Positions 9,180-17,866 of a stretch of 64,000 bases of DNA are shown one piece after another. A program made the position numbers and the translations under genes. Position 1 is the stretch's first letter; each line of letters opens with the position of its first letter. Location: positions 75,472 through 139,471 of the forward strand of contig CBDEVQ010000099.1 of NCBI GenBank assembly GCA_965243605.1, written 5' to 3'. Under the pieces are notes generated by a model, which had not been told where the DNA came from, did not search any database, and saw only the letters and a program-made list of their open reading frames with translations. The DNA comes from JBMYYR01 sp965243605. Its GTDB lineage: Bacteria; Bacteroidota; Bacteroidia; Flavobacteriales; CAJXXR01.

Positions 9180-11540
9180 TTAACTAAATCCTCCTGTAGC
9201 TCTTAATTCGTTACTATCTCTTCTTTTTCTTTGTAAAGCTTTGTTCTTTCCTTTACCAAAACGATAATCAAACCCTACATAAACGGTGCGGCTTTCCCAT
9301 TTAAATTGTCCATTTTGTTCATATGGTTCAAAAGAATCAAATTTAAATCTCATTCCATTAAAAATATCATTGACTCTTAAACTTAAGGTACCTTTTCCAG
9401 CTAAAATTGTATAGCTTGAGCCAATGTTCAACATCCACATGGTTTTACGTTCAAACTGTATTCCATTTTCAGGAGCATTTATCATTGCAAATATTTGGAA
9501 ATTTAAACGTTTACTGGCTGAAATACTATTGCTAATTCTTGCGCTTAATGAGTTCGTTTGAACTTCTCTTAACTCGGTTCTATCTTTTTTAGAATATAAT
9601 TCTACAGAACCATTAACTCTCCACCACTTATTAATAGAATAATAGGTTGATAATTCAATACCATATCTATTGGTTGTATTATAATTAGCGTATGATAATA
9701 ATTGACGATTATCGTCCAAAGGATCAATTGTTGAGAATCTTGAAATGGTATTATTAATTCTTCTATAGAAAACACCAGCTGTTATACCTCCTTTTTTTAG
9801 CTGCTTTGTATAATTACTTTCAAAAGAGTTAGTGAATTGTGGTACCAAGTCGGGATTTCCAATAGATGTAATTAGTGGTGTACTCCATTCTCTTATTGGA
9901 TTAACTTGTCCAATAGAAGGCCTATCTACACGCCGACTATAGCTAAATTGAAATTGATTTTTTTTGGATGGGTTGTAAGTAATAAAAACAGAAGGGTAAA
10001 TACTGAAAATCTCATCTTTGTATCCTTGGTTGTCTGTAGCTCTACTAAAGGTCCCATCAACTTCATACTGTTCAAAACGGCTACCTACTTGCATCATTAT
10101 CGTTTCAAATGACTTGCTATAATTGAAATACCCAGAATAAATATTTCTTTTATAATTAAAGGAAGAGTTAGCAACGTTTTCTTGTGTTGTATTAATATTA
10201 TTCTTGGTGTTGTCCTTCCTTAGTTCTCCACCGATTTCTAATTTAGATTTATCATCTAAAGGTTTCGAATAATCTAAATTAATGATTGTATTCTCTTGCT
10301 CATTAAGAATGTCATTTGTGAAATTTAAATTATTGTTTGATATATTAATAAGATCTCTATATTTAGCATCTTCAGGAACAGAACTTTTAGAGTAGTTCGC
10401 TTCAAAATCCAGGTTATGATCTCCTTTTTCATTTAAATTATGTCTATAATTCAAATTGTAAATTCCAGAAGTATTTTTAATTGTTGAATAATTAGGAGAG
10501 TTCGTCACTAAATTATCATTAATCGTAACCTTTGTTACACCATCGTTGTAGCTTGTATTAAAGTTTTGTGTTGTGTAAAGGGAAATCGTATTTCTATCAT
10601 TTATATATATATCAGCTCCAAGTTTTAATAGATGTGATTCAGGGTCATTATCAAAAACAAACTCTTGATATGAAGGTATACCAGCTGTTCTTGTAACATG
10701 CCCAAAATTATGAGATTTACCAGCGTTATACCCGTAGTTAGAATAGAAATTAACGATTCCTTTTTTGTAATTCATATTTAAGGCACCGTTGTATCTTAAA
10801 TTTTCACCATATGTTACTCCAGAACTAATGTTAGCATTAAAGCCAGTATTCATGTTTTTATGTAGAATAATGTTTATCATTCCACTCATCCCTTCGGGGT
10901 TATATTTGGCAGATGGATTTGTTATGAGTTCAATCTGTTTAATAGATGCAGAAGGGATTTGTTTTAGAAGTTGACTGGCGCTAATATTAGAAGGTTTTCC
11001 ATCAATAAGGACTCTCACATTTTCGTTTCCTCTTAAACTAATATTTCCTGTTTGTTGATCTACACTTACTGACTGAACATTATTAAGCATTTCAGATGCA
11101 GTGGTACCTGCAGATGTTAAATCTTTACCTACATTAATAACTTTTCTATCCACTTTTTGTTCTACAGTTGATAATTCGGAAACAAGAGTTACTTCATCCA
11201 TCAAATCAGATGATACATGAATATTAATTTCACCAAGATTTATTTTAGATTGTTGTTGGGATAGGGTAATGTTTTTAGTTTCTGTTTTATAACCTATAAA
11301 CTGAAATTCAATTTTGAAATCTCCGTAAGGGACTTTTTTAATTTCAAATTGTCCTTTATCATTTGTAATTCCACCTGTTAAAATAGAATCTGAACTGTTT
11401 TTAATAACAATATTAACATAAGGCAAGGCATCTTTCGTTTCAAAATCGTTTACGCTTCCTTTAATGCTTGTATTTGTATTAACTTGACCATAAGTAAACA
11501 TATATGTGCATAAACTTAAGATAAGTAAAATGTGTTTCAT
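9180..11540 (-). CDS. TonB-dependent-receptor-like outer-membrane protein (outer membrane beta-barrel family)
   Basis: A 786-residue outer-membrane protein. In order: signal peptide (residues 1-18, ending MFTYGQ), a carboxypeptidase-regulatory-like domain (about 24-105), a plug domain (about 120-230 with NISLRGNENVRVLIDGKPS and KQIELITNPSAKYNPEG), and a C-terminal 22-strand-type barrel of the OMP_b-brl_3 kind. It is shorter than SusC proteins and has no SusD partner next to it. The transported ligand cannot be deduced. The last strand is followed by a basic, polar tail (GKGKNKALQRKRRDS), unusual for a barrel that normally ends in an aromatic residue. Energy would come from TonB with ExbB/ExbD; such a cluster lies at 62 kb. 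Confidence 0.9.
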   Translation of the reverse strand: MKHILLILSLCTYMFTYGQVNTNTSIKGSVNDFETKDALPYVNIVIKNSSDSILTGGITNDKGQFEIKKVPYGDFKIEFQFIGYKTETKNITLSQQQSKINLGEINIHVSSDLMDEVTLVSELSTVEQKVDRKVINVGKDLTSAGTTASEMLNNVQSVSVDQQTGNISLRGNENVRVLIDGKPSNISASQLLKQIPSASIKQIELITNPSAKYNPEGMSGMINIILHKNMNTGFNANISSGVTYGENLRYNGALNMNYKKGIVNFYSNYGYNAGKSHNFGHVTRTAGIPSYQEFVFDNDPESHLLKLGADIYINDRNTISLYTTQNFNTSYNDGVTKVTINDNLVTNSPNYSTIKNTSGIYNLNYRHNLNEKGDHNLDFEANYSKSSVPEDAKYRDLINISNNNLNFTNDILNEQENTIINLDYSKPLDDKSKLEIGGELRKDNTKNNINTTQENVANSSFNYKRNIYSGYFNYSKSFETIMMQVGSRFEQYEVDGTFSRATDNQGYKDEIFSIYPSVFITYNPSKKNQFQFSYSRRVDRPSIGQVNPIREWSTPLITSIGNPDLVPQFTNSFESNYTKQLKKGGITAGVFYRRINNTISRFSTIDPLDDNRQLLSYANYNTTNRYGIELSTYYSINKWWRVNGSVELYSKKDRTELREVQTNSLSARISNSISASKRLNFQIFAMINAPENGIQFERKTMWMLNIGSSYTILAGKGTLSLRVNDIFNGMRFKFDSFEPYEQNGQFKWESRTVYVGFDYRFGKGKNKALQRKRRDSNELRATGGFS

Positions 11541-11682
11541 TTTGTTTGAGGTTTAAATGAATTGTGTTGGTAATACGAAGGTAATTTTAAAATCAAATTA
11601 ACGAGTGTTAAAAAATATTGTTTCTAGTTGTTGGTATTTCATTTTTTTTATTACTTGTTTATATATAGATAGTTAATTATAA

Positions 11683-11690
11683 TATATTTG
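11683..11690 (+). promoter_or_regulatory. Candidate -7 element (TATATTTG)
   Basis: TATATTTG matches the Bacteroidota -7 consensus TAnnTTTG. It would start transcription near 11697, upstream of the ATG at 11720. I could not find a convincing TTTG -33 element at the usual distance. It supports the view that the real start of the downstream gene is 11720 and not 11748. Confidence 0.4.
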
Positions 11691-11747
11691 TAATCGTTAA
11701 TTATTAAATTTATATATATATGAAGGTTTTTTATTTTTTTATTAACC

Positions 11748-12794
11748 ATGTTAGTTCCGTTAACATCTATAGCTCAAGTAGGTTTTGGAACATCCACACC
11801 GAACTCATCATCAATTCTTGATGTAGAAAGTTCTACTAAAGGGTTCTTGCCACCAAGGTTAACGGTTTTGCAACGAAATTTAATAAATGCTCCTATAGAG
11901 GGTTTAGTGGTTTATTGTAAAAATTGTTGCGTTTCGGGCTCTATTTCATTTTATAACGGTGTAAATTGGAGAAATGTAACAGATTGTAGTTCAATAGATT
12001 TTGATGATGATGGGATACCAAACGTTGTAGATGTTGATGATGATAATGATGGGATTGTTGATACAGCAGAGTTTCAGCAAAATTCATTGCCTTTTACCGG
12101 TGGAAATGGAGGAAGTAGTTTTACGGTTAATCAAAATGATCCAATATCAGCATTAATAGATTTAACTACAATTGATAACTCATTTGGATATAGGATTAAT
12201 GGAAGTGATATTCACCCAACGCATTCAACTTTTGAACTAGAGCAAGTGAATTATACACCAGGGTCTGAAATAAGACTAGTTTTTGAATCAGATGACGCTT
12301 TACCTTCTAGCCCTTGGACTGCTAATACGAATAGTTTACCAAGAGTAAGAATTACGATAAGTGAAGGTGGTGTGGTTGAAATGTATGGTACACGAACTTC
12401 TACATCTTCAATCTTAGAGAAAATGAAAGTTGAAGATAATACTGCATTCAACACAATAGATTTTATTTCAGGATCTAATTCTTTCGAAATTATTAACCCT
12501 GATGATGGAGGATCCGATGGGTTTTCTGGAACAAACACTGTGTATTATACATTAGATTCAGATGGAGATGGGTTTATTAATAGCCAAGATAACGATGCTG
12601 ATAATGATGGGTGTTCGGATGCTTTTGAATCTGGTATGACTCCAGATACAGAAGCTGATTATAATTTTAGTCATACTGATGTTGGTGCTAACGGTTTATC
12701 TAATAGTTTAGAAACTACTGATGATTCTGGAGCAACGACTATATCTCCAGATGTGAGTGACCCATATAATCAGGGTGTTAATCCTTGTTTATAA
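11748..12794 (+). CDS. Secreted protein with thrombospondin type 3-like calcium repeats; signal peptide split by one base
   Basis: From ATG 11748 the product has 348 residues starting MLVPLTSIAQVGFGT, a cut-short signal peptide. ATG 11720 begins MKVFYF in another frame; removing one T from the T6/T7 runs at 11727-11740 would join them into a normal signal peptide ending TSIAQ. The VGFGTSTPNSSSILDVES block is typical of Bacteroidota surface proteins. Aspartate-rich repeats follow (DFDDDGIPNVVDVDDDNDG at about 84-102 and DSDGDGFINSQDNDADNDG near residue 265), which bind calcium in thrombospondin type 3 repeats. I see no clear T9SS sorting domain; the end reads DPYNQGVNPCL. Function is probably structural or adhesive, by inference. 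Confidence 0.75.
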   Translation: MLVPLTSIAQVGFGTSTPNSSSILDVESSTKGFLPPRLTVLQRNLINAPIEGLVVYCKNCCVSGSISFYNGVNWRNVTDCSSIDFDDDGIPNVVDVDDDNDGIVDTAEFQQNSLPFTGGNGGSSFTVNQNDPISALIDLTTIDNSFGYRINGSDIHPTHSTFELEQVNYTPGSEIRLVFESDDALPSSPWTANTNSLPRVRITISEGGVVEMYGTRTSTSSILEKMKVEDNTAFNTIDFISGSNSFEIINPDDGGSDGFSGTNTVYYTLDSDGDGFINSQDNDADNDGCSDAFESGMTPDTEADYNFSHTDVGANGLSNSLETTDDSGATTISPDVSDPYNQGVNPCL

Positions 12795-12798
12795 TATT

Positions 12799-12856
12799 CT
12801 AACACAAAAAAAAGAGCCTTAACAATAATATGTTAAGGCTCTTTTTTTTGTGTTAG
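12799..12856. terminator. Bidirectional terminator
   Basis: Two perfectly complementary 26-base arms (12799-12824 and 12831-12856) around a six-base loop, with runs of eight A and eight T inside the arms. It lies between the convergent calcium-repeat and deiodinase-type genes. Confidence 0.9.
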
Positions 12857-12861
12857 AAAAA

Positions 12862-13548
12862 CTAGTAATGTACAGTTACATCTTCATATGCTTTTTTTGT
12901 AATATCAGGAACGTAAGCTTCATCCGCTTGGTAACCGACAGGTAGAAGTAAGAATGGTACTTCATTTTTCGGCCTATCTAATATTCGAGATAAAAATTTC
13001 ATTGGAGTAGGTGTATGTGTAAGCGTAACTAGTCCTGCATTATGTATTGCAGAAATTAGAAATCCACAAGCTAGTCCAACCGATTCGTTTACATAGTAGG
13101 TATGAACTCTCTCGTCGTTTTCATCAAGATCATAATTCTTTTTGAAAATAATAATTAAGTATGGTGCCGTTTCTAAAAAAGATTTTTGCCAATCGGTTCC
13201 TAATGGTTTTAAATCATCAAGCCAACGTTCACTCATTCTATTATCATAACTTTTCTTTTCTTCTGCTTCTGCAGCTATTCTGATCTCTTTTTTAATTTCA
13301 GGATTAGAAACCACGCAGAAGGTCCAAGGTTGTTTATTAGCCCCACTAGGTGCTGTTGCAGCCGTTTTAATTACATTATCAATGATTTCTTTGGGAATAG
13401 CTTTATCAGAGAAATATCGCAAACTTTTACGTTTACGCATTAATTCTAAAAAAGAAGAGCTTCTTTGTAGCATCTCATCCTCAGTATATTTGTCATGGCT
13501 GTATTTAAGATGCTTATACCCATCTATTAAAATATATTCTTTTTCCAT
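12862..13548 (-). CDS. Nitroreductase-family flavoprotein of the iodotyrosine deiodinase type
   Basis: FMN enzyme of 228 residues. The start is set at 13548 (MEKEYILIDGYKHLKY); two in-frame ATGs lie upstream, at 13557 and 13575. FMN-binding blocks are RKRKSLRYFSDK, TAPSGANKQPW and LLPVGYQADEAYVPD. Within the family it matches iodotyrosine deiodinase: the active-site lid reads EEKKSYDNRMSERWLDDLK followed by GTDWQK, giving Glu97, Tyr101 and Lys122. These correspond in kind and spacing (4 and 21) to the Glu/Tyr/Lys triad that grips the amino-acid end of the substrate in the human and Haliscomenobacter enzymes. Reductive dehalogenation of halotyrosines is therefore likely but unproven here. Ordinary nitroreductase activity is the alternative. 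Confidence 0.88.
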   Translation of the reverse strand: MEKEYILIDGYKHLKYSHDKYTEDEMLQRSSSFLELMRKRKSLRYFSDKAIPKEIIDNVIKTAATAPSGANKQPWTFCVVSNPEIKKEIRIAAEAEEKKSYDNRMSERWLDDLKPLGTDWQKSFLETAPYLIIIFKKNYDLDENDERVHTYYVNESVGLACGFLISAIHNAGLVTLTHTPTPMKFLSRILDRPKNEVPFLLLPVGYQADEAYVPDITKKAYEDVTVHY

Positions 13549-13669
13549 CGTATACATTTGATTAATTGTGTACAATATACAGGAATTCTATGGTTATGGT
13601 TTTACGTTAAAGTTTGAATTTAGATTAATTAACGAATTTAAAATAGGAAATAGAAATAAGATCGAAAAT

Positions 13670-13704
13670 AATCCACATCCCGATTAACCATAGAGATGTG
13701 GATT
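13670..13704 (-). terminator. Hairpin downstream of the Crp/Fnr-like gene
   Basis: Ten-base arms (aatccacatc and gatgtggatt) with a 15-base loop, followed on the minus strand by an AT-rich stretch. It lies 92 bases after the end of the regulator gene and before the deiodinase-type gene. It could end the regulator transcript or be a regulatory hairpin; the loop is long for a terminator. Confidence 0.35.
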
Positions 13705-13795
13705 GTGTTTAAATAGAATTATTGAACGTATTTAGAGTATAAGGTTTATTTGTATATGTTAGATACGAAAATATACAATGGAATTATCTTAAGAC

Positions 13796-14392
13796 TTACC
13801 AAATGTTAAGTTCTTTAGAGTTTTTTATAATACGGCTGAAGCTCTGTGGAGTAATACCTAAATAGGAGGCTATTATTTTTTTTGGGATTTGATGAATAAA
13901 TTCTGGATATTGAGTTATTAAGTTTTGTAATCGTTCAGATGAAGATTTAGTTAATAAGTCTATTTGTTGCTTCTGTTTATTAGAGAAATGAAAATCAGTA
14001 ATAATTCGGGTTATTTTGTCGCCATATGGACTAGAATCAAGTAGTTTAATGAAAGCTTTATATGGGATAGAGAAAATAGAGGAATCTGTCAGAAGTAGAT
14101 TTTCTATTGGGGTTGGTTGTTGATTAATGAATGAATGATAATCAAGAAAGAAATGATTTGTAAAGGCAAGGTCTGTACATTTTTGAGTATTGTTTTTTTC
14201 GTCCCATACCGAAGAAATTCCTATTCCAGACACCAATATATTTAAACACTTTTCAGTTTGATGAGCTTCTTTTATTATGGTTCCTTTGGAATGTGTTGTT
14301 ATTGAGCCTAATGAAATAAAATTCCCCCAATGTTCAACATGCGGTAAATTAAATTGACTGAATACTTCCTTAATCGTATTTTCTATGGGCAT
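13796..14392 (-). CDS. Crp/Fnr-family transcription regulator
   Basis: 198 residues: an N-terminal cyclic-nucleotide-binding-like fold (about 1-115, with GTIIKEAHQTEKCLNILVSG) and a C-terminal helix-turn-helix (about 160-195, IPKKIIASYLGITPQSFSRI). No cysteine cluster for an iron-sulfur sensor is present, so it is not a classic Fnr. The ligand is unknown. Proteins of this type are common in Bacteroidota as single-gene regulators next to a target; the deiodinase-type gene lies downstream in the same direction, 220 bases away, and could be one, by position only. Confidence 0.88.
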   Translation of the reverse strand: MPIENTIKEVFSQFNLPHVEHWGNFISLGSITTHSKGTIIKEAHQTEKCLNILVSGIGISSVWDEKNNTQKCTDLAFTNHFFLDYHSFINQQPTPIENLLLTDSSIFSIPYKAFIKLLDSSPYGDKITRIITDFHFSNKQKQQIDLLTKSSSERLQNLITQYPEFIHQIPKKIIASYLGITPQSFSRIIKNSKELNIW

Positions 14393-14507
14393 AAAATTGA
14401 GCTTTAAAATCTTCGTCTTTATATTAATCCTATTTTTTTAAAAAAAAGATATTTTTTGTAAAGATATAATTAAGACTAAAAGCAAAATATATGAATCAGT
14501 TATTTAT

Positions 14508-15002
14508 TTACGATCGAGGATATTCTAATATATTCATGTTCTCAATGTTCCCATTGTTTAACGTAAAAGCTAACATGGTTCTTACCTTGTGAAATCCATG
14601 TTTGCCAATAGCTCCAGGGTTTAAATGCAGGCAATTAATGTTTTTATCGTAAATAACTTTTAATATATGAGAATGTCCACAAATAAATATAGAAGGCTCT
14701 ATAGTTTGTAGCTTAGATTTTATTGTTTTGTTATAACGAGGAGGATAGGAACCAATATGCGTAATCCAAATTTTAAAACCTTCAAGTTCAAAAATTTCAT
14801 CTTTAGGAAGCATTGAACGGATCCCATGATCATCTATATTACCATATACTGCTCTAACTTTAGTAAAGGCAGCTAAGGATTGTATAACACTGTAATTTCC
14901 TATATCACCAGCGTGCCATATTTCATCTGCCTTTTTTAAATGCTTTTCTAACTCATCATTATAATAGGAATGTGTATCGGAAAGAAGGATGATGTTTTTC
15001 AA
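14508..15002 (-). CDS. YfcE/MJ0936-type metallophosphoesterase
   Basis: Small calcineurin-like phosphodiesterase of 164 residues. Metal motifs: SDTHSYYND (Asp9, His11), HAGDIGN, GNIDDHG, and the C-terminal ICGHSHI plus NPGAIGKHG. Members hydrolyse phosphodiesters in vitro; the natural substrate is unknown. It starts three bases after the end of the lipoprotein gene, so they share a transcript. Confidence 0.9.
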   Translation of the reverse strand: MKNIILLSDTHSYYNDELEKHLKKADEIWHAGDIGNYSVIQSLAAFTKVRAVYGNIDDHGIRSMLPKDEIFELEGFKIWITHIGSYPPRYNKTIKSKLQTIEPSIFICGHSHILKVIYDKNINCLHLNPGAIGKHGFHKVRTMLAFTLNNGNIENMNILEYPRS

Positions 15003-15005
15003 GGT

Positions 15006-15728
15006 CTATTTTTCTGGTGCTAAATAATATCCTATTAATTTAATCTCAGTGTCATTGTCAACATCTGTGTAACGCACCATTCCAATATTCTCAATATAAG
15101 CAATTTCTGCAGATTGATTAAAAGCATATACGGTAGAATCAATACCTACATATTGACCTAAGTAATCAAAAATTGTATCTGGTACAAGTATGTTGTTTTT
15201 ATTTAGGATAGAATCTGGTTCTACATAAAAACTTGCACCAATAAATATTTCTTTACCAAACCCAGTAAAGCCATTTACAATCATATTTGGGTAAGTTCTT
15301 TCAAGGTAAAAATCAAAATTAAGAAACCTTTCACGATCTTCTATGTCAGAAAAGTAAGTATGGTATTTATTTTTGTAGGCAAAAACATCTCTGAATTCGT
15401 ATTTTTTATATTGCGAATCAAATAGAAAAACAGTTGTATCACGTGAGGCTCTTGTGAAAAAATGTTGATTAGCAGAACTCCAGTATTTATCAATTCTATA
15501 ATCTACATAATCATCACCATTTCTATCTTTTTTATAACCTTGGTCTACTTCTACAAGAGTTATAGTATCTACAACATTGTCTTTGTCTAAATAAACCCAA
15601 TAGCTTCCTTCATTAAAAAACAGAAAACTTTGACTATCCAAATCAAACTTGCGAATATCTTTAGTAGAGTCATTACAAGATATGAATAGGGATAAAAGAG
15701 TTAAAAAAAGTAAAATTGGAATTCTCAT
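15006..15728 (-). CDS. Lipoprotein, unknown function
   Basis: 240 residues beginning with a lipoprotein signal (MRIPILLFLTLLSLFISC, Cys18). The mature part is rich in aspartate and aromatic residues, has many short beta-strand-like stretches and no domain I recognise. It precedes the YfcE-like gene by three bases. The aspartate-rich pieces (DRNGDDYVDYRID) might bind metal, but this is only suggestive. Confidence 0.8.
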   Translation of the reverse strand: MRIPILLFLTLLSLFISCNDSTKDIRKFDLDSQSFLFFNEGSYWVYLDKDNVVDTITLVEVDQGYKKDRNGDDYVDYRIDKYWSSANQHFFTRASRDTTVFLFDSQYKKYEFRDVFAYKNKYHTYFSDIEDRERFLNFDFYLERTYPNMIVNGFTGFGKEIFIGASFYVEPDSILNKNNILVPDTIFDYLGQYVGIDSTVYAFNQSAEIAYIENIGMVRYTDVDNDTEIKLIGYYLAPEK

Positions 15729-15809
15729 CTGTGTTTTATTTGCAATTTAAGTAATTATTAAGATAACTGTTCGTAAAATTGCTATCTAATTGTCCTCAAA
15801 GATATAAAA

Positions 15810-17012
15810 ATGAAAATACTCTTGTCTATAATATTGGTAATACTTGTTTTTTTCGGATTACAGTTTTACACTTGGCGTACATTAAATAGGTTAGAAATTA
15901 ATAATCAAGTCTCATTTTGGTTTATGTTATTAGTTATAGCATCTTATGTATCCATAATTGGATTTATGATTTATTTAGGTCCAAGATCTCCTATATTTAT
16001 TTATTTAAGCTCTTGTTTTTTATTACTATTTGTTCCCCAGTTGTTAATGATGTTAACAGGGCTAATAAGTGATATTATGGTTGGTTTATCCTCTTTGTTT
16101 TTCTCACCTGGATTAAAAACCCCAGGAAGAAGAAAGTTTTTAGGGCAGATTTCTTTAGCTATTGGAAGTATCCCATTTTTGGGAATAATGCATGGTATTT
16201 TTTATGGTAAATATAATTTTAAACGAATTAGACATACCTTGGCTTTTAAATATTTACCTAAAGATTTCGAAGATTACAAAATAGTTCATATATCAGATAT
16301 CCATATTGGAAGTATTGATAATAAAGAAAAAGTAAAAGAAGCGGTAGATCTTGTAAATAAAGAAAATGCAGATTTACTTCTATTTACGGGGGATTTAGTG
16401 AACCATACGTCCGAAGAGGTGAATGGATGGGAAGATATATTGGGTAATTTTAAGGCTAAAGATGGCCTTTTTGCAGTATTAGGAAATCATGATTATGCTC
16501 CATACTTAGATGTATCACCTGAAGATAAACAACTTCATTTACAGAAAACAAAAGATAAATATGCTGAGCTTGGATTTACGTTATTGAATAATGAAAATAT
16601 CAGCTTAAGAAAGAACTCATCAGAATTAAAACTTTTAGGGGTTGAATATTGGGGGAATACAATGAAGGATAATCCTGGAGATTTAGAGAAAGCACTAGAA
16701 GGGATTAAAAAAGATGATTTTAAAATTCTAATGTCTCATGATCCTAGCCATGTAGAGAAAGTTGTTTTTCCTCATAAATTCCCATTTGAATTAAGTTTAA
16801 GTGGACATACACATGGAATGCAATTTGGAATTGAAATACCAGGCTGGATTAAATGGAGTCCAATTCAATATGTCTATAAATTTTGGGCAGGAATGTATCA
16901 AGAAAACGGACAATTCTTAAATGTGAATAGAGGGTTTGGGTATCATGCGTATTCTGGACGAACAGGAATATGGCCAGAAATATCAGTAATCACACTTAAA
17001 CAGGACGTCTAA
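15810..17012 (+). CDS. Membrane-anchored metallophosphoesterase (YaeI-like)
   Basis: 400 residues. Four hydrophobic segments occupy the first 130 residues, with a positively charged PGRRKFLGQ segment before the last, resembling a twin-arginine-like or anchor region. The phosphoesterase domain follows: ISDIHIGS, LFTGDLVNH, LGNHDYAP, LMSHDPSH and LSGHTHGMQFG are the five metal-binding blocks. Related proteins cleave UDP-diacylglucosamine or other phospholipid-like substrates at the membrane; no substrate can be assigned here. It ends two bases before the convergent HsdR-N gene, with no terminator between. Confidence 0.9.
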   Translation: MKILLSIILVILVFFGLQFYTWRTLNRLEINNQVSFWFMLLVIASYVSIIGFMIYLGPRSPIFIYLSSCFLLLFVPQLLMMLTGLISDIMVGLSSLFFSPGLKTPGRRKFLGQISLAIGSIPFLGIMHGIFYGKYNFKRIRHTLAFKYLPKDFEDYKIVHISDIHIGSIDNKEKVKEAVDLVNKENADLLLFTGDLVNHTSEEVNGWEDILGNFKAKDGLFAVLGNHDYAPYLDVSPEDKQLHLQKTKDKYAELGFTLLNNENISLRKNSSELKLLGVEYWGNTMKDNPGDLEKALEGIKKDDFKILMSHDPSHVEKVVFPHKFPFELSLSGHTHGMQFGIEIPGWIKWSPIQYVYKFWAGMYQENGQFLNVNRGFGYHAYSGRTGIWPEISVITLKQDV

Positions 17013-17014
17013 AA

Positions 17015-17476
17015 TTAAAGGTCAGAATAATGAGGCAATTGTTTTATTTTAACAATTTGCTTATTTTTAAAGGTAAATAATTCATGCTTATATCCATTAC
17101 TAAGAATAATGTAAGGGATGTTTAAATGATAATTATAAGTTAAAGCTTGATTAAGGGTTTTTTGGTTAATGGGAACTTCATAAGCTTTGCATTCAATAAG
17201 AATGACTTGTTTCCCTAAATTATTATAGCAAACAATATCAAAGCGAAGATCTTTAGGGCTTTTTTTTGACACCTGTTTTTCAACGCTAATTAAACCAATA
17301 GGATACCCATATTGAGAATGTAACAAATGTACCCAATGTTGCCTGACCCATTCTTCTGGTGTTAGTACAATGTATTTTTTACGTACAACATCCCAAATTT
17401 CAAAATGCGAATTTTCGTAAGACTTAAGTTTGAATTTTACCAATGGTAAATTTAATTTTGGGAAATTAAAATTCAT
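17015..17476 (-). CDS. Stand-alone HsdR N-terminal-domain protein (PD-(D/E)xK nuclease fold)
   Basis: 153 residues matching the HsdR_N-like domain found at the front of type I restriction subunits, here without helicase or methylase partners. The nuclease motif is visible as RFDIVCY (Asp80) and LIECK (Glu95, Lys97), preceded by the acidic helix TPEEWVRQHW. Single-domain copies are widespread and conserved in Bacteroidota, which suggests a housekeeping DNA role and not restriction. It is tail-to-tail with the membrane phosphoesterase and head-to-head with a stretch holding only small ORFs. Confidence 0.82.
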   Translation of the reverse strand: MNFNFPKLNLPLVKFKLKSYENSHFEIWDVVRKKYIVLTPEEWVRQHWVHLLHSQYGYPIGLISVEKQVSKKSPKDLRFDIVCYNNLGKQVILIECKAYEVPINQKTLNQALTYNYHLNIPYIILSNGYKHELFTFKNKQIVKIKQLPHYSDL

Positions 17477-17866
17477 ATTTAGAGTTTATGGACAATATTA
17501 AAGAATATCTGTCTAATTTAATCCCAATTAAATTAGGGCCTGTTAAAGAACTGGGTAATTATTTTTACAGAGATGCTTCAATAATGGGAAATTAAAACGG
17601 TTTAGCAAATCTACCAATTATTCAGACGGTAAATTAAATTTATTATTTCAATAAGGTTTGACTATAAATAAATTTAAAATACAATGCGTTTAAATAAAAG
17701 AACTCAAAGTGCTTATTATAGGGTGTTTCAATCCCTAAAATGTCAATATTTACTAAGAACGAATAAAGATTATCATTTGAAACGAAAAGATAAGTAAAGA
17801 ATTTACTATATTAATTTATCTTTGGTTAGAGATTATTGTATCATCACAAAAGACTATTCATAATAT
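17477..17866. other. 390-base stretch without a confident gene
   Basis: Two tiny plus-strand ORFs are present. One runs from ATG 17488 for 35 codons (MDNIKEYLSNLIPIKLGPVK) to a TAA; a frame change near 17580 would extend it through NNGKLKRFSKSTNYSDG to about 17655, so it may be a gene remnant. The other is a 37-codon basic ORF at 17684-17797 (MRLNKRTQSAYYRVFQSLKC). Neither matches a family I know. The last part holds the promoter candidate for the glucosaminidase gene. Confidence 0.4.
17817..17824 (+). promoter_or_regulatory. Candidate -7 element (TATCTTTG) of the glucosaminidase unit
   Basis: TATCTTTG fits TAnnTTTG and lies 42 bases before the ATG at 17867. No TTTG is found at the standard spacing upstream, so it may be a weak or regulated promoter. 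Confidence 0.4.

Noticed and set aside
12251..12538. Minus-strand ORF opposite the calcium-repeat gene
   Set aside because: Shadow of the real gene; no start context or recognisable domain.
13576..13795. Small RNA gene between the deiodinase-type and Crp/Fnr-like genes
   Set aside because: Only one modest hairpin and no promoter-terminator pair; insufficient support.
17684..17797. 37-codon basic ORF as a ribosomal-type peptide
   Set aside because: Unlike the peptide at 39.7 kb it has no conserved neighbourhood, no terminator and a mixed composition; kept only as part of the intergenic note.
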